DNA of 64,000 nt. Source: Balaenoptera acutorostrata (lineage: Eukaryota; Chordata; Mammalia; Artiodactyla; Balaenopteridae). Shown piece by piece: positions 1 to 11,927 of the stretch. The stretch spans positions 62,001 to 126,000 of the forward strand of contig NW_026646047.1 in the NCBI RefSeq assembly GCF_949987535.1, given 5' to 3'. The position numbers and the translations under genes are program-made. The stretch's first letter is position 1, and each line of letters starts with the position of its first letter. The notes beneath the pieces were generated by a model, which saw nothing but the letters and a program-made list of their open reading frames with translations, ran no database searches and had not been told where the DNA came from.

Positions 1-200
1 CGCCCTACCCGAACCCCTCCCCGAACCCGTACCCTAAGCCATACCCTAACCCTCACCCTAACCCTAAACCTAACCCTAAGCTACCCTTGACTGCTTCTGC
101 CTCCAATAGATTTCCTAAGCACTAGTGTTTTAAGGAACAGGTTAAAAAGAGAATCCTAATGTGATTTCTTGATAATGGGTGTGTTCCTTATTTTCTCCTA
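1..200 (+). repeat. Partial left-edge monomer, class Q tail
   Basis: The window opens inside a telomere-like arm. The arm end at 1-80 has the class-Q signature (CCATACCCTAACC followed by CCTAAACCTAACCC), and 81-200 is the left part of the core leading into the first complete monomer. The array therefore continues leftwards beyond the window. Confidence 0.9.
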
Positions 201-292
201 GTGTCTAAACTCTTCTCCATGGCTGGACCCCCAAATAATATTCCTTTACGTGCTAAGGGGTATCTAGAGAGTGGGATAGGTTTAATAAGTAA

Positions 293-490
293 CCTCACCC
301 TATCGCATACCCTAACCCTAACCCCTACCCTAACCCTAACGCGTACCCTAATCCTAACCCGTACCGTAAACCGAGCCCTAACCCTAACACTAACCCTAAC
401 CCTAACCCTAACCCATACCCTACGCCCTACCCGAACCCCTCCCCGAACCCGTACCCTAAGCCGTACCCTAACCCTAACCCTATCCCTAAG
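293..490 (+). repeat. Exemplar telomere-like arm, 33 hexamers
   Basis: 198 bp that divides exactly into 33 six-base units in one phase. About half are exact CCTAAC; the rest are variants such as GCGTAC, CCGTAC, CCCTAC, CCGAAC, CCGAGC, CCTAAT and CCTCAC. The order of variants is the same in every monomer of a class, so the arm is inherited as a fixed block and is not being re-extended by telomerase. Other classes have 35 hexamers (422-bp monomers) or 36 (428-bp). Confidence 0.93.
394..420 (-). other. Predicted G-quadruplex (minus strand) / i-motif (plus strand), recurring once per monomer
   Basis: Five CCC runs at 394, 400, 406, 412 and 418, each separated by three bases, give five GGG runs with 3-base loops on the minus strand. 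This fits the telomeric-type G-quadruplex rule. The same cluster of three or four perfect repeats before CCATACCC recurs in almost every arm, in class A with one run fewer. The 344-bp monomers lack it. Folding is inferred from pattern only. Confidence 0.6.
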
Positions 491-702
491 CTACCCTTGA
501 CTGCTTCTGCCTCCAATAGATTTCCTAAGCACTAGTGTTTTAAGGAACAGGTTAAAAAGAGAATCCTAATGTGATTTCTTGATAATGGGTGTGTTCCTTA
601 TCTTCTCCTAGTGTCTAAACTCTTCTCCATGGCTGGACCCCCAAATAATATTCCTTTACGTGCTAAGGGGTATCTAGAGAGTGGGATAGGTTTAATAACT
701 AC
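491..702 (+). repeat. Exemplar of the 212-bp non-telomeric core
   Basis: First complete core between two arms. It runs from CTACCCTTGACTGC to GGTTTAATAACTA. It contains the 8-bp palindrome CACTAGTG (530-537), an A-rich stretch GGTTAAAAAGAG, CCATGG, AATATT and TCTAGA. The core is nearly invariant across the array, with only scattered substitutions, whereas the arms carry most class-diagnostic differences and nearly all length changes. No open reading frame of note, tRNA, or recognisable transposon end was seen in it. Its origin is unknown; a captured piece of subtelomeric sequence next to an old telomere tract is one reading. Confidence 0.9.
530..537. other. CACTAGTG palindrome in the core, once per monomer
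   Basis: A perfect 8-bp palindrome with an internal SpeI-type site. It recurs at the same place in nearly every core; exceptions include GCAGTAGTG at about 14349 and 27572 and GCATTAGTG at about 47151 and 50907. Whether a protein binds it is unknown; conservation may only reflect recent homogenisation. Confidence 0.5.
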
Positions 703-2292
703 CCTCACCCTAACGCGTACCCTAACCCTAACCCCTACCCTAACCCTAACGCGTACCCTAATCCTAACCCGTACCCTAAACCGAGCCCTAACCCTAACAT
801 TAGCGCTAACCCTAACCCTAACCCATACCCTACGCCCTACCCGAATGCCTCCCCGAACCCGTACCCTAAGCCGTACCCTAAACCTCCCCCTCACCCTTAC
901 CCTAACCCTAAGCTACCCTTGACTGCTTCTGCCTCCAATAGATTTCCTAAGCACTAGTGTTTTAAGGAACAAGTTAAAAAGAGAATCCTAATGTGATTTC
1001 TTGATAATGGGTGTGTTCCTTATCTTCTCCTAGTGTCTAAGCTCTTCTCCATGGCTGGACCCCCAAATAATATTCCTTTACGTGCTAAGGGGTATCTAGA
1101 GAGTGGGATAGGTTTAATAACTACTCTCACCCTAAAGCGTACCCTAACCCTAACCCCTACCCTAACCCTAACGCGTACCCTAATCCTAACCCGTACCCTA
1201 AACCGAGCCCTAACCCTAACACTAACCCTAACCCTAACCCTAATCCTAACCCATACCCTACGCCCTACCCTAACCCCTCCCCGAACCCGTACCCTATGCC
1301 GTACCCTAACCCTCACCCTAACTCTAACTCTAACCCTAAGCTACCCTTGATTGCTTCTGCCTCCAATAGATTTCCTAAGCACTAGTGTTTTAAGGAACAG
1401 GTTAAAAAGAGAATCCTAATGTGATTTCTTGATAATGGGTGTGTTCCTTATCTTCTCCTAGTGTCTAAACTCTTCTCCATGGCTGGACCCCCAAATAATA
1501 TTCCTTTACGTGCTAAGGGGTATCTAGAGAGTGGGATAGGTTTAATAACTAACCTCACCCTATCGCGTACCCTAACCCTAACCCCTACCCTAACACTAAC
1601 GCGTACCCTAATCCTAACCCGTACCCTAAACCGAGCCCTAACCCTAACACTAACCCTAACCCTAACCCTAACCCATACCCTACGCCCTACCCGAACCCCT
1701 CCCCGAACCCGTACCCTAAGCCGTACCCTAACCCTCACCCTAAACCTAAGCTACCCTTGACTGCTTCTGCCTCCAATAGATTTCCTAAGCACTAGTGTTT
1801 TAAGGAACAGGTTAAAAAGAGAATCCTAATGTGATTTCTTGATAATGGGTGTGTTCCTTATCTTCTCCTCGTGTCTAAACTCTTCTCCATGGCTGGACCC
1901 CCAAATAATATTCCTTTACGTGCTCAGGGATATCTAGAGAGTGGGATAGGTTTAATAACAACCCTCACCCTAACGCGTACCCTAACCCTAAACCCTACCC
2001 TAACCCTAACGCGTACCCTAATCCTAACCCGTACCCTAAACCGAGCCCTAACCCTAACACTAACCCTAACCCTAACCCTAACCCATACCCTACGCCCTAC
2101 CCGAACCCCTCCCCGAACCCGTACCCTAAGCCATACCCTAACCCTCACCCTAACCCTAAACCTAACCCTAAGCTACCCTTGACTGCTTCTGCCTCCAATA
2201 GATTTCCTAAGCACTAGTGTTTTAAGGAACAGGTTAAAAAGAGAATCCTAATGTGATTTCTTGATAATGGGTGTGTTCCTTATTTTCTCCTA

Positions 2293-3130
2293 GTGTCTAA
2301 ACTCTTCTCCATGGCTGGACCCCCAAATAATATTCCTTTACGTGCTAAGGGGTATCTAGAGAGTGGGATAGGTTTAATAAGTAACCTCACCCTATCGCAT
2401 ACCCTAACCCTAACCCCTACCCTAACCCTAACGCGTACCCTAATCCTAACCCGTACCGTAAAACGAGCCCTAACCCTAACACTAACCCTAACCCTAACCC
2501 TAACCCATACCCTACGCCCTACCCGAACCCCTCCCCGAACCCGTACCCTAAGCCGTACCCTAACCCTAACCCTATCCCTAAGCTACCCTTGACTGCTTCT
2601 GCCTCCAATAGATTTCCTAAGCACTAGTGTTTTAAGGAACAAGTTAAAAAGAGAATCCTAATGTGATTTCTTGATAATGGGTGTGTTCCTTATCTTCTCC
2701 TAGTGTCTAAGCTCTTCTCCATGGCTGGACCCCCAAATAATATTCCTTTACGTGCTAAGGGGTATCTAGAGAGTGGGATAGTTTTAATAACTACTCTCAC
2801 CCTAAAGCATACCCTAACCCTAACCCCTACCCTAACCCTAACGCGTACCCTAATCCTAACCCGTACCCTAAACCGAGCCCTAACCCTAACACTAACCCTA
2901 ACCCTAACCCTAATCCTAACCCATACCCTACGCCCTACCCTAACCCCTCCCCGAACCCGTACCCTATGCCGTACCCTAACCCTCACCCTAACTCTAACTC
3001 TAACCCTAAGCTACCCTTGATTGCTTCTGCCTCCAATAGATTTCCTAAGCACTAGTGTTTTAAGGAACAGGTTAAAAAGAGAATCCTAATGTGATTTCTT
3101 GATAATGGGTGTGTTCCTTATTTTCTCCTA
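2293..3130 (+). repeat. Short block S-K, 838 bp
   Basis: Starts: 2293 S, 2703 K. The S monomer is followed by GGAACAAGTT, a variant that elsewhere follows class A, so this looks like S-A-K that lost most of A by unequal exchange. This K and the K at 3541 share CTAAAGCAT in place of CTAAAGCGT. A private change GATAGTTTTAAT is at about 2778. Confidence 0.9.
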
Positions 3131-4800
3131 GTGTCTAAACTCTTCTCCATGGCTGGACCCCCAAATAATATTCCTTTACGTGCTAAGGGGTATCTAGAGA
3201 GTGGGATAGGTTTAATAAGTAACCTCACCCTATCGCATACCCTAACCCTAACCCCTACCCTAACCCTAACGCGTACCCTAATCCTAACCCGTACCGTAAA
3301 CCGAGCCCTAACCCTAACACTAACCCTAACCCTAACCCTAACCCATACCCTACGCCCTACCCGAACCCCTCCCCGAACCCGTACCCTAAGCCGTACCCTA
3401 ACCCTAACCCTATCCCTAAGCTACCCTTGACTGCTTCTGCCTCCAATAGATTTCCTAAGCACTAGTGTTTTAAGGAACAAGTTAAAAAGAGAATCCTAAT
3501 GTGATTTCTTGATAATGGGTGTGTTCCTTATCTTCTCCTAGTGTCTAAGCTCTTCTCCATGGCTGGACCCCCAAATAATATTCCTTTACGTGCTAAGGGG
3601 TATCTAGAGAGTGGGATAGGTTTAATAACTACTCTCACCCTAAAGCATACCCTAACCCTAACCCCTACCCTAACCCTAACGCGTACCCTAATCCTAACCC
3701 GTACCCTAAACCGAGCCCTAACCCTAACACTAACCCTAACCCTAACCCTAATCCTAACCCATACCCTACGCCCTACCCTAACCCCTCCCCGAACCCGTAC
3801 CCTATGCCGTACCCTAACCCTCACCCTAACTCTAACTCTAACCCTAAGCTACCCTTGATTGCTTCTGCCTCCAATAGATTTCCTAAGCACTAGTGTTTTA
3901 AGGAACAGGTTAAAAAGAGAATCCTAATGTGATTTCTTGATAATGGGTGTGTTCCTTATCTTCTCCTAGTGTCTAAACTCTTCTCCATGGCTGGACCCCC
4001 AAATAATATTCCTTTACATGCTAAGGGGTATCTAGAGAGTGGGATAGGTTTAATAACTAACCTCACCCTATCGCGTACCCTAACCCTAACCCCTACCCTA
4101 ACACTAACGCGTACCCTAATCCTAACCCGTACCCTAAACCGAGCCCTAACCCTAACACTAACCCTAACCCTAACCCTAACCCATACCCTACGCCCTACCC
4201 GAACCCCTCCCCGAACCCGTACCCTAAGCCGTACCCTAACCCTCACCCTAAACCTAAGCTACCCTTGACTGCTTCTGCCTCCAATAGATTTCCTAAGCAC
4301 TAGTGTTTTAAGGAACAGGTTAAAAAGAGAATCCTAATGTGATTTCTTGATAATGGATGTGTTCCTTATCTTCTCCTCGTGTCTAAACTCTTCTCCATGG
4401 CTGGACCCCCAAATAATATTCCTTTACGTGCTCAGGGATATCTAGAGAGTGGGATAGGTTTAATAACAACCCTCACCCTAACGCGTACCCTAACCCTAAA
4501 CCCTACCCTAACCCTAACGCGTACCCTAATCCTAACCCGTACCCTAAACCGAGCCCTAACCCTAACACTAACCCTAACCCTAACCCTAACCCATACCCTA
4601 CGCCCTACCCGAACCCCTCCCCGAACCCGTACCCTAAGCCATACCCTAACCCTCACCCTAACCCTAAACCTAACCCTAAGCTACCCTTGACTGCTTCTGC
4701 CTCCAATAGATTTCCTAAGCACTAGTGTTTTAAGGAACAGGTTAAAAAGAGAATCCTAATGTGATTTCTTGATAATGGGTGTGTTCCTTATTTTCTCCTA
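3131..4800 (+). repeat. Higher-order block S-K-N-Q, 1,670 bp
   Basis: Starts: 3131 S, 3541 K, 3969 N, 4379 Q. The S-K pair repeats the preceding 838-bp block, including the ACAAG junction and the AAGCAT variant in K. N carries a private TTTACATGC in the core. The Q that follows is preceded by AATGGATGTG, where the array norm is AATGGGTGTG. Confidence 0.9.
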
Positions 4801-6892
4801 GTGTCTAAACTCTTCTCCATGGCTGGACCCCCAAATAATATTCCTTTACGTGCTAAGGGGTATCTAGAGAGTGGGATAGGTTTAATAAGTAACCTCACCC
4901 TATCGCATACCCTAACCCTAACCCCTACCCTAACCCTAACGCGTACCCTAATCCTAACCCGTACCGTAAACCGAGCCCTAACCCTAACACTAACCCTAAC
5001 CCTAACCCTAACCCATACCCTACGCCCTACCCGAACCCCTCCCCGAACCCGTACCCTAAGCCGTACCCTAACCCTAACCCTATCCCTAAGCTACCCTTGA
5101 CTGCTTCTGCCTCCAATAGATTTCCTAAGCACTAGTGTTTTAAGGAACAGGTTAAAAAGAGAATCCTAATGTGATTTCTTGATAATGGGTGTGTTCCTTA
5201 TCTTCTCCTAGTGTCTAAACTCTTCTCCATGGCTGGACCCCCAAATAATATTCCTTTACGTGCTAAGGGGTATCTAGAGAGTGGGATAGGTTTAATAACT
5301 ACCCTCACCCTAACGCGTACCCTAACCCTAACCCCTACCCTAACCCTAACGCGTACCCTAATCCTAACCCGTACCCTAAACCGAGCCCTAACCCTAACAT
5401 TACCGCTAACCCTAACCCTAACCCATACCCTACGCCCTACCCGAATGCCTCCCCGAACCCGTACCCTAAGCCGTACCCTAAACCTCCCCCTCACCCTTAC
5501 CCTAACCCTAAGCTACCCTTGACTGCTTCTGCCTCCAATAGATTTCCTAAGCACTAGTGTTTTAAGGAACAAGTTAAAAAGAGAATCCTAATGTGATTTC
5601 TTGATAATGGGTGTGTTCCTTATCTTCTCCTAGTGTCTAAGCTCTTCTCCATGGCTGGACCCCCAAATAATATTCCTTTACGTGCTAAGGGGTATCTAGA
5701 GAGTGGGATAGGTTTAATAACTACTCTCACCCTAAAGCGTACCCTAACCCTAACCCCTACCCTAACCCTAACGCGTACCCTAATCCTAACCCGTACCCTA
5801 AACCGAGCCCTAACCCTAACACTAACCCTAAACCTAACCCTAATCCTAACCCATACCCTACGCCCTACCCTAACCCCTCCCCGAACCCGTACCCTATGCC
5901 GTACCCTAACCCTCACCCTAACTCTAACTCTAACCCTAAGCTACCCTTGATTGCTTCTGCCTCCAATAGATTTCCTAAGCACTAGTGTTTTAAGGAACAG
6001 GTTAAAAAGAGAATCCTAATGTGATTTCTTGATAATGGGTGTGTTCCTTATCTTCTCCTAGTGTCTAAACTCTTCTCCATGGCTGGACCCCCAAATAATA
6101 TTCCTTTACGTGCTAAGGGGTATCTAGAGAGTGGGATAGGTTTAATAACTAACCTCACCCTATCGCGTACCCTAACCCTAACCCCTACCCTAACACTAAC
6201 GCGTACCCTAATCCTAACCCGTACCCTAAACCGAGCCCTAACCCTAACACTAACCCTAACCCTAACCCTAACCCATACCCTACGCCCTACCCGAACCCCT
6301 CCCCGAACCCGTACCCTAAGCCGTACCCTAACCCTCACCCTAAACCTAAGCTACCCTTGACTGCTTCTGCCTCCAATAGATTTCCTAAGCACTAGTGTTT
6401 TAAGGAACAGGTTAAAAAGAGAATCCTAATGTGATTTCTTGATAATGGGTGTGTTCCTTATCTTCTCCTCGTGTCTAAACTCTTCTCCATGGCTGGACCC
6501 CCAAATAATATTCCTTTACGTGCTCAGGGATATCTAGAGAGTGGGATAGGTTTAATAACAACCCTCACCCTAACGCGTACCCTAACCCTAAACCCTACCC
6601 TAACCCTAACGCGTACCCTAATCCTAACCCGTACCCTAAACCGAGCCCTAACCCTAACACTAACCCTAACCCTAACCCTAACCCATACCCTACGCCCTAC
6701 CCGAACCCCTCCCCGAACCCGTACCCTAAGCCATACCCTAACCCTCACCCTAACCCTAAACCTAACCCTAAGCTACCCTTGACTGCTTCTGCCTCCAATA
6801 GATTTCCTAAGCACTAGTGTTTTAAGGAACAGGTTAAAAAGTGAATCCTAATGTGATTTCTTGATAATGGGTGTGTTCCTTATTTTCTCCTA
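4801..6892 (+). repeat. Higher-order block S-A-K-N-Q, 2,092 bp
   Basis: Starts: 4801 S, 5211 A, 5633 K, 6061 N, 6471 Q. Same length and order as the reference block at 201. A has ATTACCGC where the class norm is ATTAGCGC, and K has CTAAACCTAACC at about 5829; both are private point changes. The core at about 6840 reads AAAAAGTGAATCC. Confidence 0.92.
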
Positions 6893-8562
6893 GTGTCTAA
6901 ACTCTTCTCCATGGCTGGACCCCCAAATAATATTCCTTTACGTGCTAAGGGGTATCTAGAGAGTGGGATAGGTTTAATAAGTAACCTCACCCTATCGCAT
7001 ACCCTAACCCTAACCCCTACCCTAACCCTAACGCGTACCCTAATCCTAACCCGTACCGTAAACCGAGCCCTAACCCTAACACTAACCCTAACCCTAACCC
7101 TAACCCATACCCTACGCCCTACCCGAACCCCTCCCCGAACCCGTACCCTAAGCCGTACCCTAACCCTAACCCTATCCCTAAGCTACCCTTGACTGCTTCT
7201 GCCTCCAATAGATTTCCTAAGCACTAGTGTTTTAAGGAACAAGTTAAAAAGAGAATCCTAATGTGATTTCTTGATAATGGGTGTGTTCCTTATCTTCTCC
7301 TAGTGTCTAAGCTCTTCTCCATGGCTGGACCCCCAAATAATATTCCTTTACGTGCTAAGGGGTATCTAGAGAGTGGGATAGGTTTAATAACTACTCTCAC
7401 CCTAAAGCATACCCTAACCCTAACCCCTACCCTAACCCTAACGCGTACCCTAATCCTAACCCGTACCCTAAACCGAGCCCTAACCCTAACACTAACCCTA
7501 ACCCTAACCCTAATCCTAACCCATACCCTACGCCCTACCCTAACCCCTCCCCGAACCCATACCCTATGCCGTACCCTAACCCTCACCCTAACTCTAACTC
7601 TAACCCTAAGCTACCCTTGATTGCTTCTGCCTCCAATAGATTTCCTAAGCACTAGTGTTTTAAGGAACAGGTTAAAAAGAGTATCCTAATGTGATTTCTT
7701 GATAATGGGTGTGTTCCTTATCTTCTCCTAGTGTCTAAACTCTTCTCCATGGCTGGACCCCCAAATAATATTCCTTTACGTGCTAAGGGGTATCTGGAGA
7801 GTGGGATAGGTTTAATAACTAACCTCACCCTATCGCGTACCCTAACCCTAACCCCTACCCTAACACTAACGCGTACCCTAATCCTAAACCGTACCCTAAA
7901 CCGAGCCCTAACCCTAACACTAACCCTAACCCTAACCCTAACCCATACCCTACGCCCTACCCGAACCCCTCCCCGAACCCGTACCCTAAGCCGTACCCTA
8001 ACCCTCACCCTAAACCTAAGCTACCCTTGACTGCTTCTGCCTCCAATAGATTTCCTAAGCACTAGTGTTTTAAGGAACAGGTTAAAAAGAGAATCCTAAT
8101 GTGATTTCTTGATAATGGGTGTGTTCCTTATCTTCTCCTCGTGTCTAAACTCTTCTCCATGGCTGGACCCCCAAATAATATTCCTTTACGTGCTCAGGGA
8201 TATCTAGAGAGTGGGATAGGTTTAATAACAACCCTCACCCTAACGCGTACCCTAACCCTAAACCCTACCCTAACCCTAACGCGTACCCTAATCCTAACCC
8301 GTACCCTAAACCGAGCCCTAACCCTAACACTAACCCTAACCCTAACCCTAACCCATACCCTACGCCCTACCCGAACCCCTCCCCGAACCCGTACCCTAAG
8401 CCATACCCTAACCCTCACCCTAACCCTAAACCTAACCCTAAGCTACCCTTGACTGCTTCTGCCTCCAATAGATTTCCTAAGCACTAGTGTTTTAAGGAAC
8501 AGGTTAAAAAGAGAATCCTAATGTGATTTCTTGATAATGGGTGTGTTCCTTATTTTCTCCTA
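6893..8562 (+). repeat. Higher-order block S-K-N-Q, 1,670 bp
   Basis: Starts: 6893 S, 7303 K, 7731 N, 8141 Q. It shares with 3131-4800 the A-type ACAAG junction before K and the AAGCAT form of K, so the two blocks descend from one deletion event. N has CTGGAG at its XbaI-like site (about 7794) and CCTAAACCGTACC. K has CCCATACCCTATG. Confidence 0.9.
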
Positions 8563-11500
8563 GTGTCTAAACTCTTCTCCATGGCTGGACCCCCAAATAA
8601 TATTCCTTTACGTGCTAAGGGGTATCTAGAGAGTGGGATAGGTTTAATAAGTAACCTCACCCTATCGCATACCCTAACCCTAACCCCTACCCTAACCCTA
8701 ACGCGTACCCTAATCCTAACCCGTACCGTAAACCGAGCCCTAACCCTAACACTAACCCTAACCCTAACCCTAACCCATACCCTACGCCCTACCCGAACCC
8801 CTCCCCGAACCCGTACCCTAAGCCGTACCCTAACCCTAACCCTATCCCTAAGCTACCCTTGACTGCTTCTGCCTCCAATAGATTTCCTAAGCACTAGTGT
8901 TTTAAGGAACAGGTTAAAAAGAGAAACCTAATGTGATTTCTTGATAATGGGTGTGTTCCTTATCTTCTCCTAGTGTCTAAACTCTTCTCCATGGCTGGAC
9001 CCCCAAATAATATTCCTTTACGTGCTAAGGGGTATCTAGAGAGTGGGATAGGTTTAATAACTAACCTCACCCTATCGCGTAACCTAACCCTAACCCCTAC
9101 CCTAACACTAACGCGTACCCTAATCCTAACCCGTACCCTAAACCGAGCCCTAACCCTAACACTAACCCTAACCCTAACCCTAAACCATACCCTACGCCCT
9201 ACCCGAACCCCTCCCCGAACCCGTACCCTAAGACGTACCCTAACCCTCACCCTCACCCTAACCCTAACCCTAAGCTACCCTTGACTGCTTCTGCCTCCAA
9301 TAGAATTCCTAAGCACTAGTGTTTTAAGGAACAGGTTAAAAAGAGAATCCTAATGTGATTTCTTGATAATGGGTGTGTTCCTTATCTTCTCCTAGTGTCT
9401 AAGCTCTTCTCCATGGCTGGACCCCCAAATAATATTCCTTTACGTGCTAAGGGGTATCTAGAGAGTGGGATAGGTTTAATAACTACTCTCACCCTAAAGC
9501 GTACCCTAACCCTAACCCCTACCCTAACCCTAACGCGTACCCTAATCCTAACCCGTACCCTAAACCGAGCCCTAACCCTAACACTAACCCTAACGCTAAC
9601 CCTAATCCTAACCCATACCCTACGCCCTACCCTAACCCCTCCCCGAACCCGTACCCTATGCCGTACCCTAACCCTCACCCTAACCCTAACTCTAACCCTA
9701 AGCTACCCTTGATTGCTTCTGCCTCCAATAGAATTCCTAAGCACTAGTGTTTTAAGGAACAGGTTAAAAAGAGAATCCTAATGTGATTTCTTGATAATGG
9801 GTGTGTTCCTTATCTTCTCCTAGTGTCTAAACTCTTCTCCATGGCTGGACCCCCAAATAATATTCCTTTACGTGCTAAGGGGTATCTAGAGAGTGGGATA
9901 GGTTTAATAACTACCCTCACCCTAACGCGTACCCTAACCCTAACCCCTACCCTAACCCTAACGCGTACCCTAATCCTAACCCGTACCCTAAACCGAGCCC
10001 GAACCCTAACACTAACCCTAACCCTAACCCTAACCCATACCCTACGCCCTACCCGAACCCCTCCCCGAAACCCGTACCCTAAGCCATACCCTAACCCTCA
10101 CCCTAACCCTAACCCTAACCCTAAGCTACCCTTGACTGCTTCTGCCTCCAATAGATTTCCTAAGCACTAGTGTTTTAAGGAACAGGTTAAAAAGAGAATC
10201 CTAATGTGATTTCTTGATAATGGGTGTGTTCCTTATCTTCTCCTAGTGTCTAAACTCTTCTCCATGGCTGGACCCCCAAATAATATTCCTTTACGTGCTA
10301 AGGGGTATCTAGAGAGTGGGATAGGTTTAATAACTAACCTCACCCTATCGCGTACCCTAACCCTAACCCCTACCCTAACACTAACGCGTACCCTAATCCT
10401 AACCCGTACCCTAAACCGAGCCCTAACCCTAACACTAACCCTAACCCTAACCCTAAACCATACCCTACGCCCTACCCGAACCCCTCCCCGAACCCGTACC
10501 CTAAGACGTACCCTAACCCTCACCCTCACCCTAACCCTAACCCTAAGCTACCCTTGACTGCTTCTGCCTCCAATAGAATTCCTAAGCACTAGTGTTTTAA
10601 GGAACAGGTTAAAAAGAGAATCCTAATGTGATTTCTTGATAATGGGTGTGTTCCTTATCTTCTCCTAGTGTCTAAGCTCTTCTCCATGGCTGGACCCCCA
10701 AATAATATTCCTTTACGTGCTAAGGGGTATCTAGAGAGTGGGATAGGTTTAATAACTACTCTCACCCTAAAGCGTACCCTAACCCTAACCCCTACCCTAA
10801 CCCTAACGCGTACCCTAATCCTAACCCGTACCCTAAACCGAGCCCTAACCCTAACACTAACCCTAACCCTAACCCTAATCCTAACCCATACCCTACGCCC
10901 TACCCTAACCCCTCCCCGAACCCGTACCCTATGCCGTACCCTAACCCTCACCCTAACCCTAACTCTAACCCTAAACTACCCTTGATTGCTTCTGCCTCCA
11001 ATAGAATTCCTAAGCACTAGTGTTTTAAGGAACAGGTTAAAAAGAGAATCCTAATGTGATTTCTTGATAATGGGTGTGTTCCTTATTTTCTCCTAGTGTC
11101 TAAACTCTTCTCCATGGCTGGACCCCCAAATAATATTCCTTTACGTGCTAAGGGGTATCTAGAGAGTGGGATAGGTTTAATAACTACTCTCACCCTAAAG
11201 TGTACCCTAACCCTAACCCCTACCCTAACCCTAACGCGTACCCTAATCCTAACCCGTACCCTAATCCGAGCCCTAACCCTAACACTAACCCTAACCCTAA
11301 CCCTAACCCATACCCTACGCCCTACCCGAACCCCTCCCCGAACCCGTACCCTAAGCCGTACCCTAACCCTCACCCTAAACCTAAGCTACCCTTGACTGCT
11401 TCTGCCTCCAATAGATTTCCTAAGCACTAGTGTTTTAAGGAACAGGTTAAAAAGAGAATCCTAATGTGATTTCTTGATAATGGGTGTGTTCCTTATATTC

Positions 11501-11927
11501 TCCTCGTGTCTAAACTCTTCTCCATGGCTGGACCCCCAAATAATATTCCTTTACGTGCTCAGGGATATCTAGAGAGTGGGATAGGTTTAATAACAACCCT
11601 CACCCTAACGCGTACCCTAACCCTAAACCCTACCCTAACCCTAACGCGTACCCTAATCCTAACCCGTACCCTAAACCGAGCCCTAACCCTAACACTAACC
11701 CTAACCCTAACCCTAACCCATACCCTACGCCCTACCCGAACCCCTCCCCGAACCCGTACCCTAAGCCATACCCTAACCCTCACCCTAACCCTAAACCTAA
11801 CCCTAAGCTACCCTTGACTGCTTCTGCCTCCAATAGATTTCCTAAGCACTAGTGTTTTAAGGAACAGGTTAAAAAGAGAATCCTAATGTGATTTCTTGAT
11901 AATGGGTGTGTTCCTTATTTTCTCCTA
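8563..11927 (+). repeat. Extended block S-N'-K-T-N'-K-K'-Q, 3,365 bp
   Basis: Starts: 8563 S, 8973 N', 9395 K, 9823 T (423 bp), 10246 N', 10668 K, 11096 K' (410), 11506 Q. N' is N with CCTAAACCATACC and a longer CCTCACCCTCACCC tail. The pair N'-K is duplicated with a 1,273-bp step: both N' copies carry AAGACGTACC and both K copies share the tail CACCCTAACCCTAACTCT. Three cores here (about 9303, 9729 and 10575) carry GAATTC in place of GATTTC. T has one extra A in CCCGAAACCCG. Confidence 0.9.

Larger units (their letters stand above)
201..2292 (+). repeat. Higher-order block S-A-K-N-Q, 2,092 bp (reference block)
   Basis: Monomer starts: 201 S (410 bp), 611 A (422), 1033 K (428), 1461 N (410), 1871 Q (422). 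Class marks: S has TTATTTTCTCC before its start, AAGTAACC, CTATCGCAT, CCGTACCGTAAA and a CCTATCCCTAAG tail. A has AACATTAGCGCTAAC and CCGAATGCC. K has CTAAAGCGT, CCTAATCCTAACCC late in the arm, CCCTATGCC and TTGATTGC. N has CTATCGCGT, AACACTAACGCG and a CCCTAAACCTAAG tail. Q has CCTCGTGTC, GCTCAGGGATATC, CCTAAACCCTACC and CCATACCC. Confidence 0.93.

Noticed and set aside
201..500. Open reading frames of 99-105 codons starting MSKLFSMAG, one per monomer on the plus strand
   Set aside because: They begin at a GTG and run into Leu-Thr dipeptides from the hexamer arm. CCCTAA is stop-free in two frames per strand, so such frames are expected by structure. Length varies with the arm and several copies are broken by stops (33503, 56004, 61852) with no sign of selection.
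491..702. Promoter or small RNA gene in the core
   Set aside because: A TTAAAAAG stretch and an 8-bp palindrome are present, but no pol III boxes, tRNA fold or convincing promoter arrangement could be made out.
491..702. CENP-B box in the core, which would suggest a centromeric satellite
   Set aside because: No match to the core TTCG...A..CGGG pattern was found in the core or arms.
598..894. Minus-strand frames rich in Arg-Val ending near MEKSLDTRRR
   Set aside because: The same region read in reverse; AGGGTT repeats give Arg-Val. Frames on both strands of one repeat cannot all be genes, and no domain is recognisable.
11200..11430. Pro-Asn repeat protein (PNPNPN) as a possible surface or antifreeze-like protein
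   Set aside because: The Pro-Asn pattern is simply CCT AAC read in frame. The start codon here comes from a single change of GCGTAC to GTGTAC-type sequence in one monomer.
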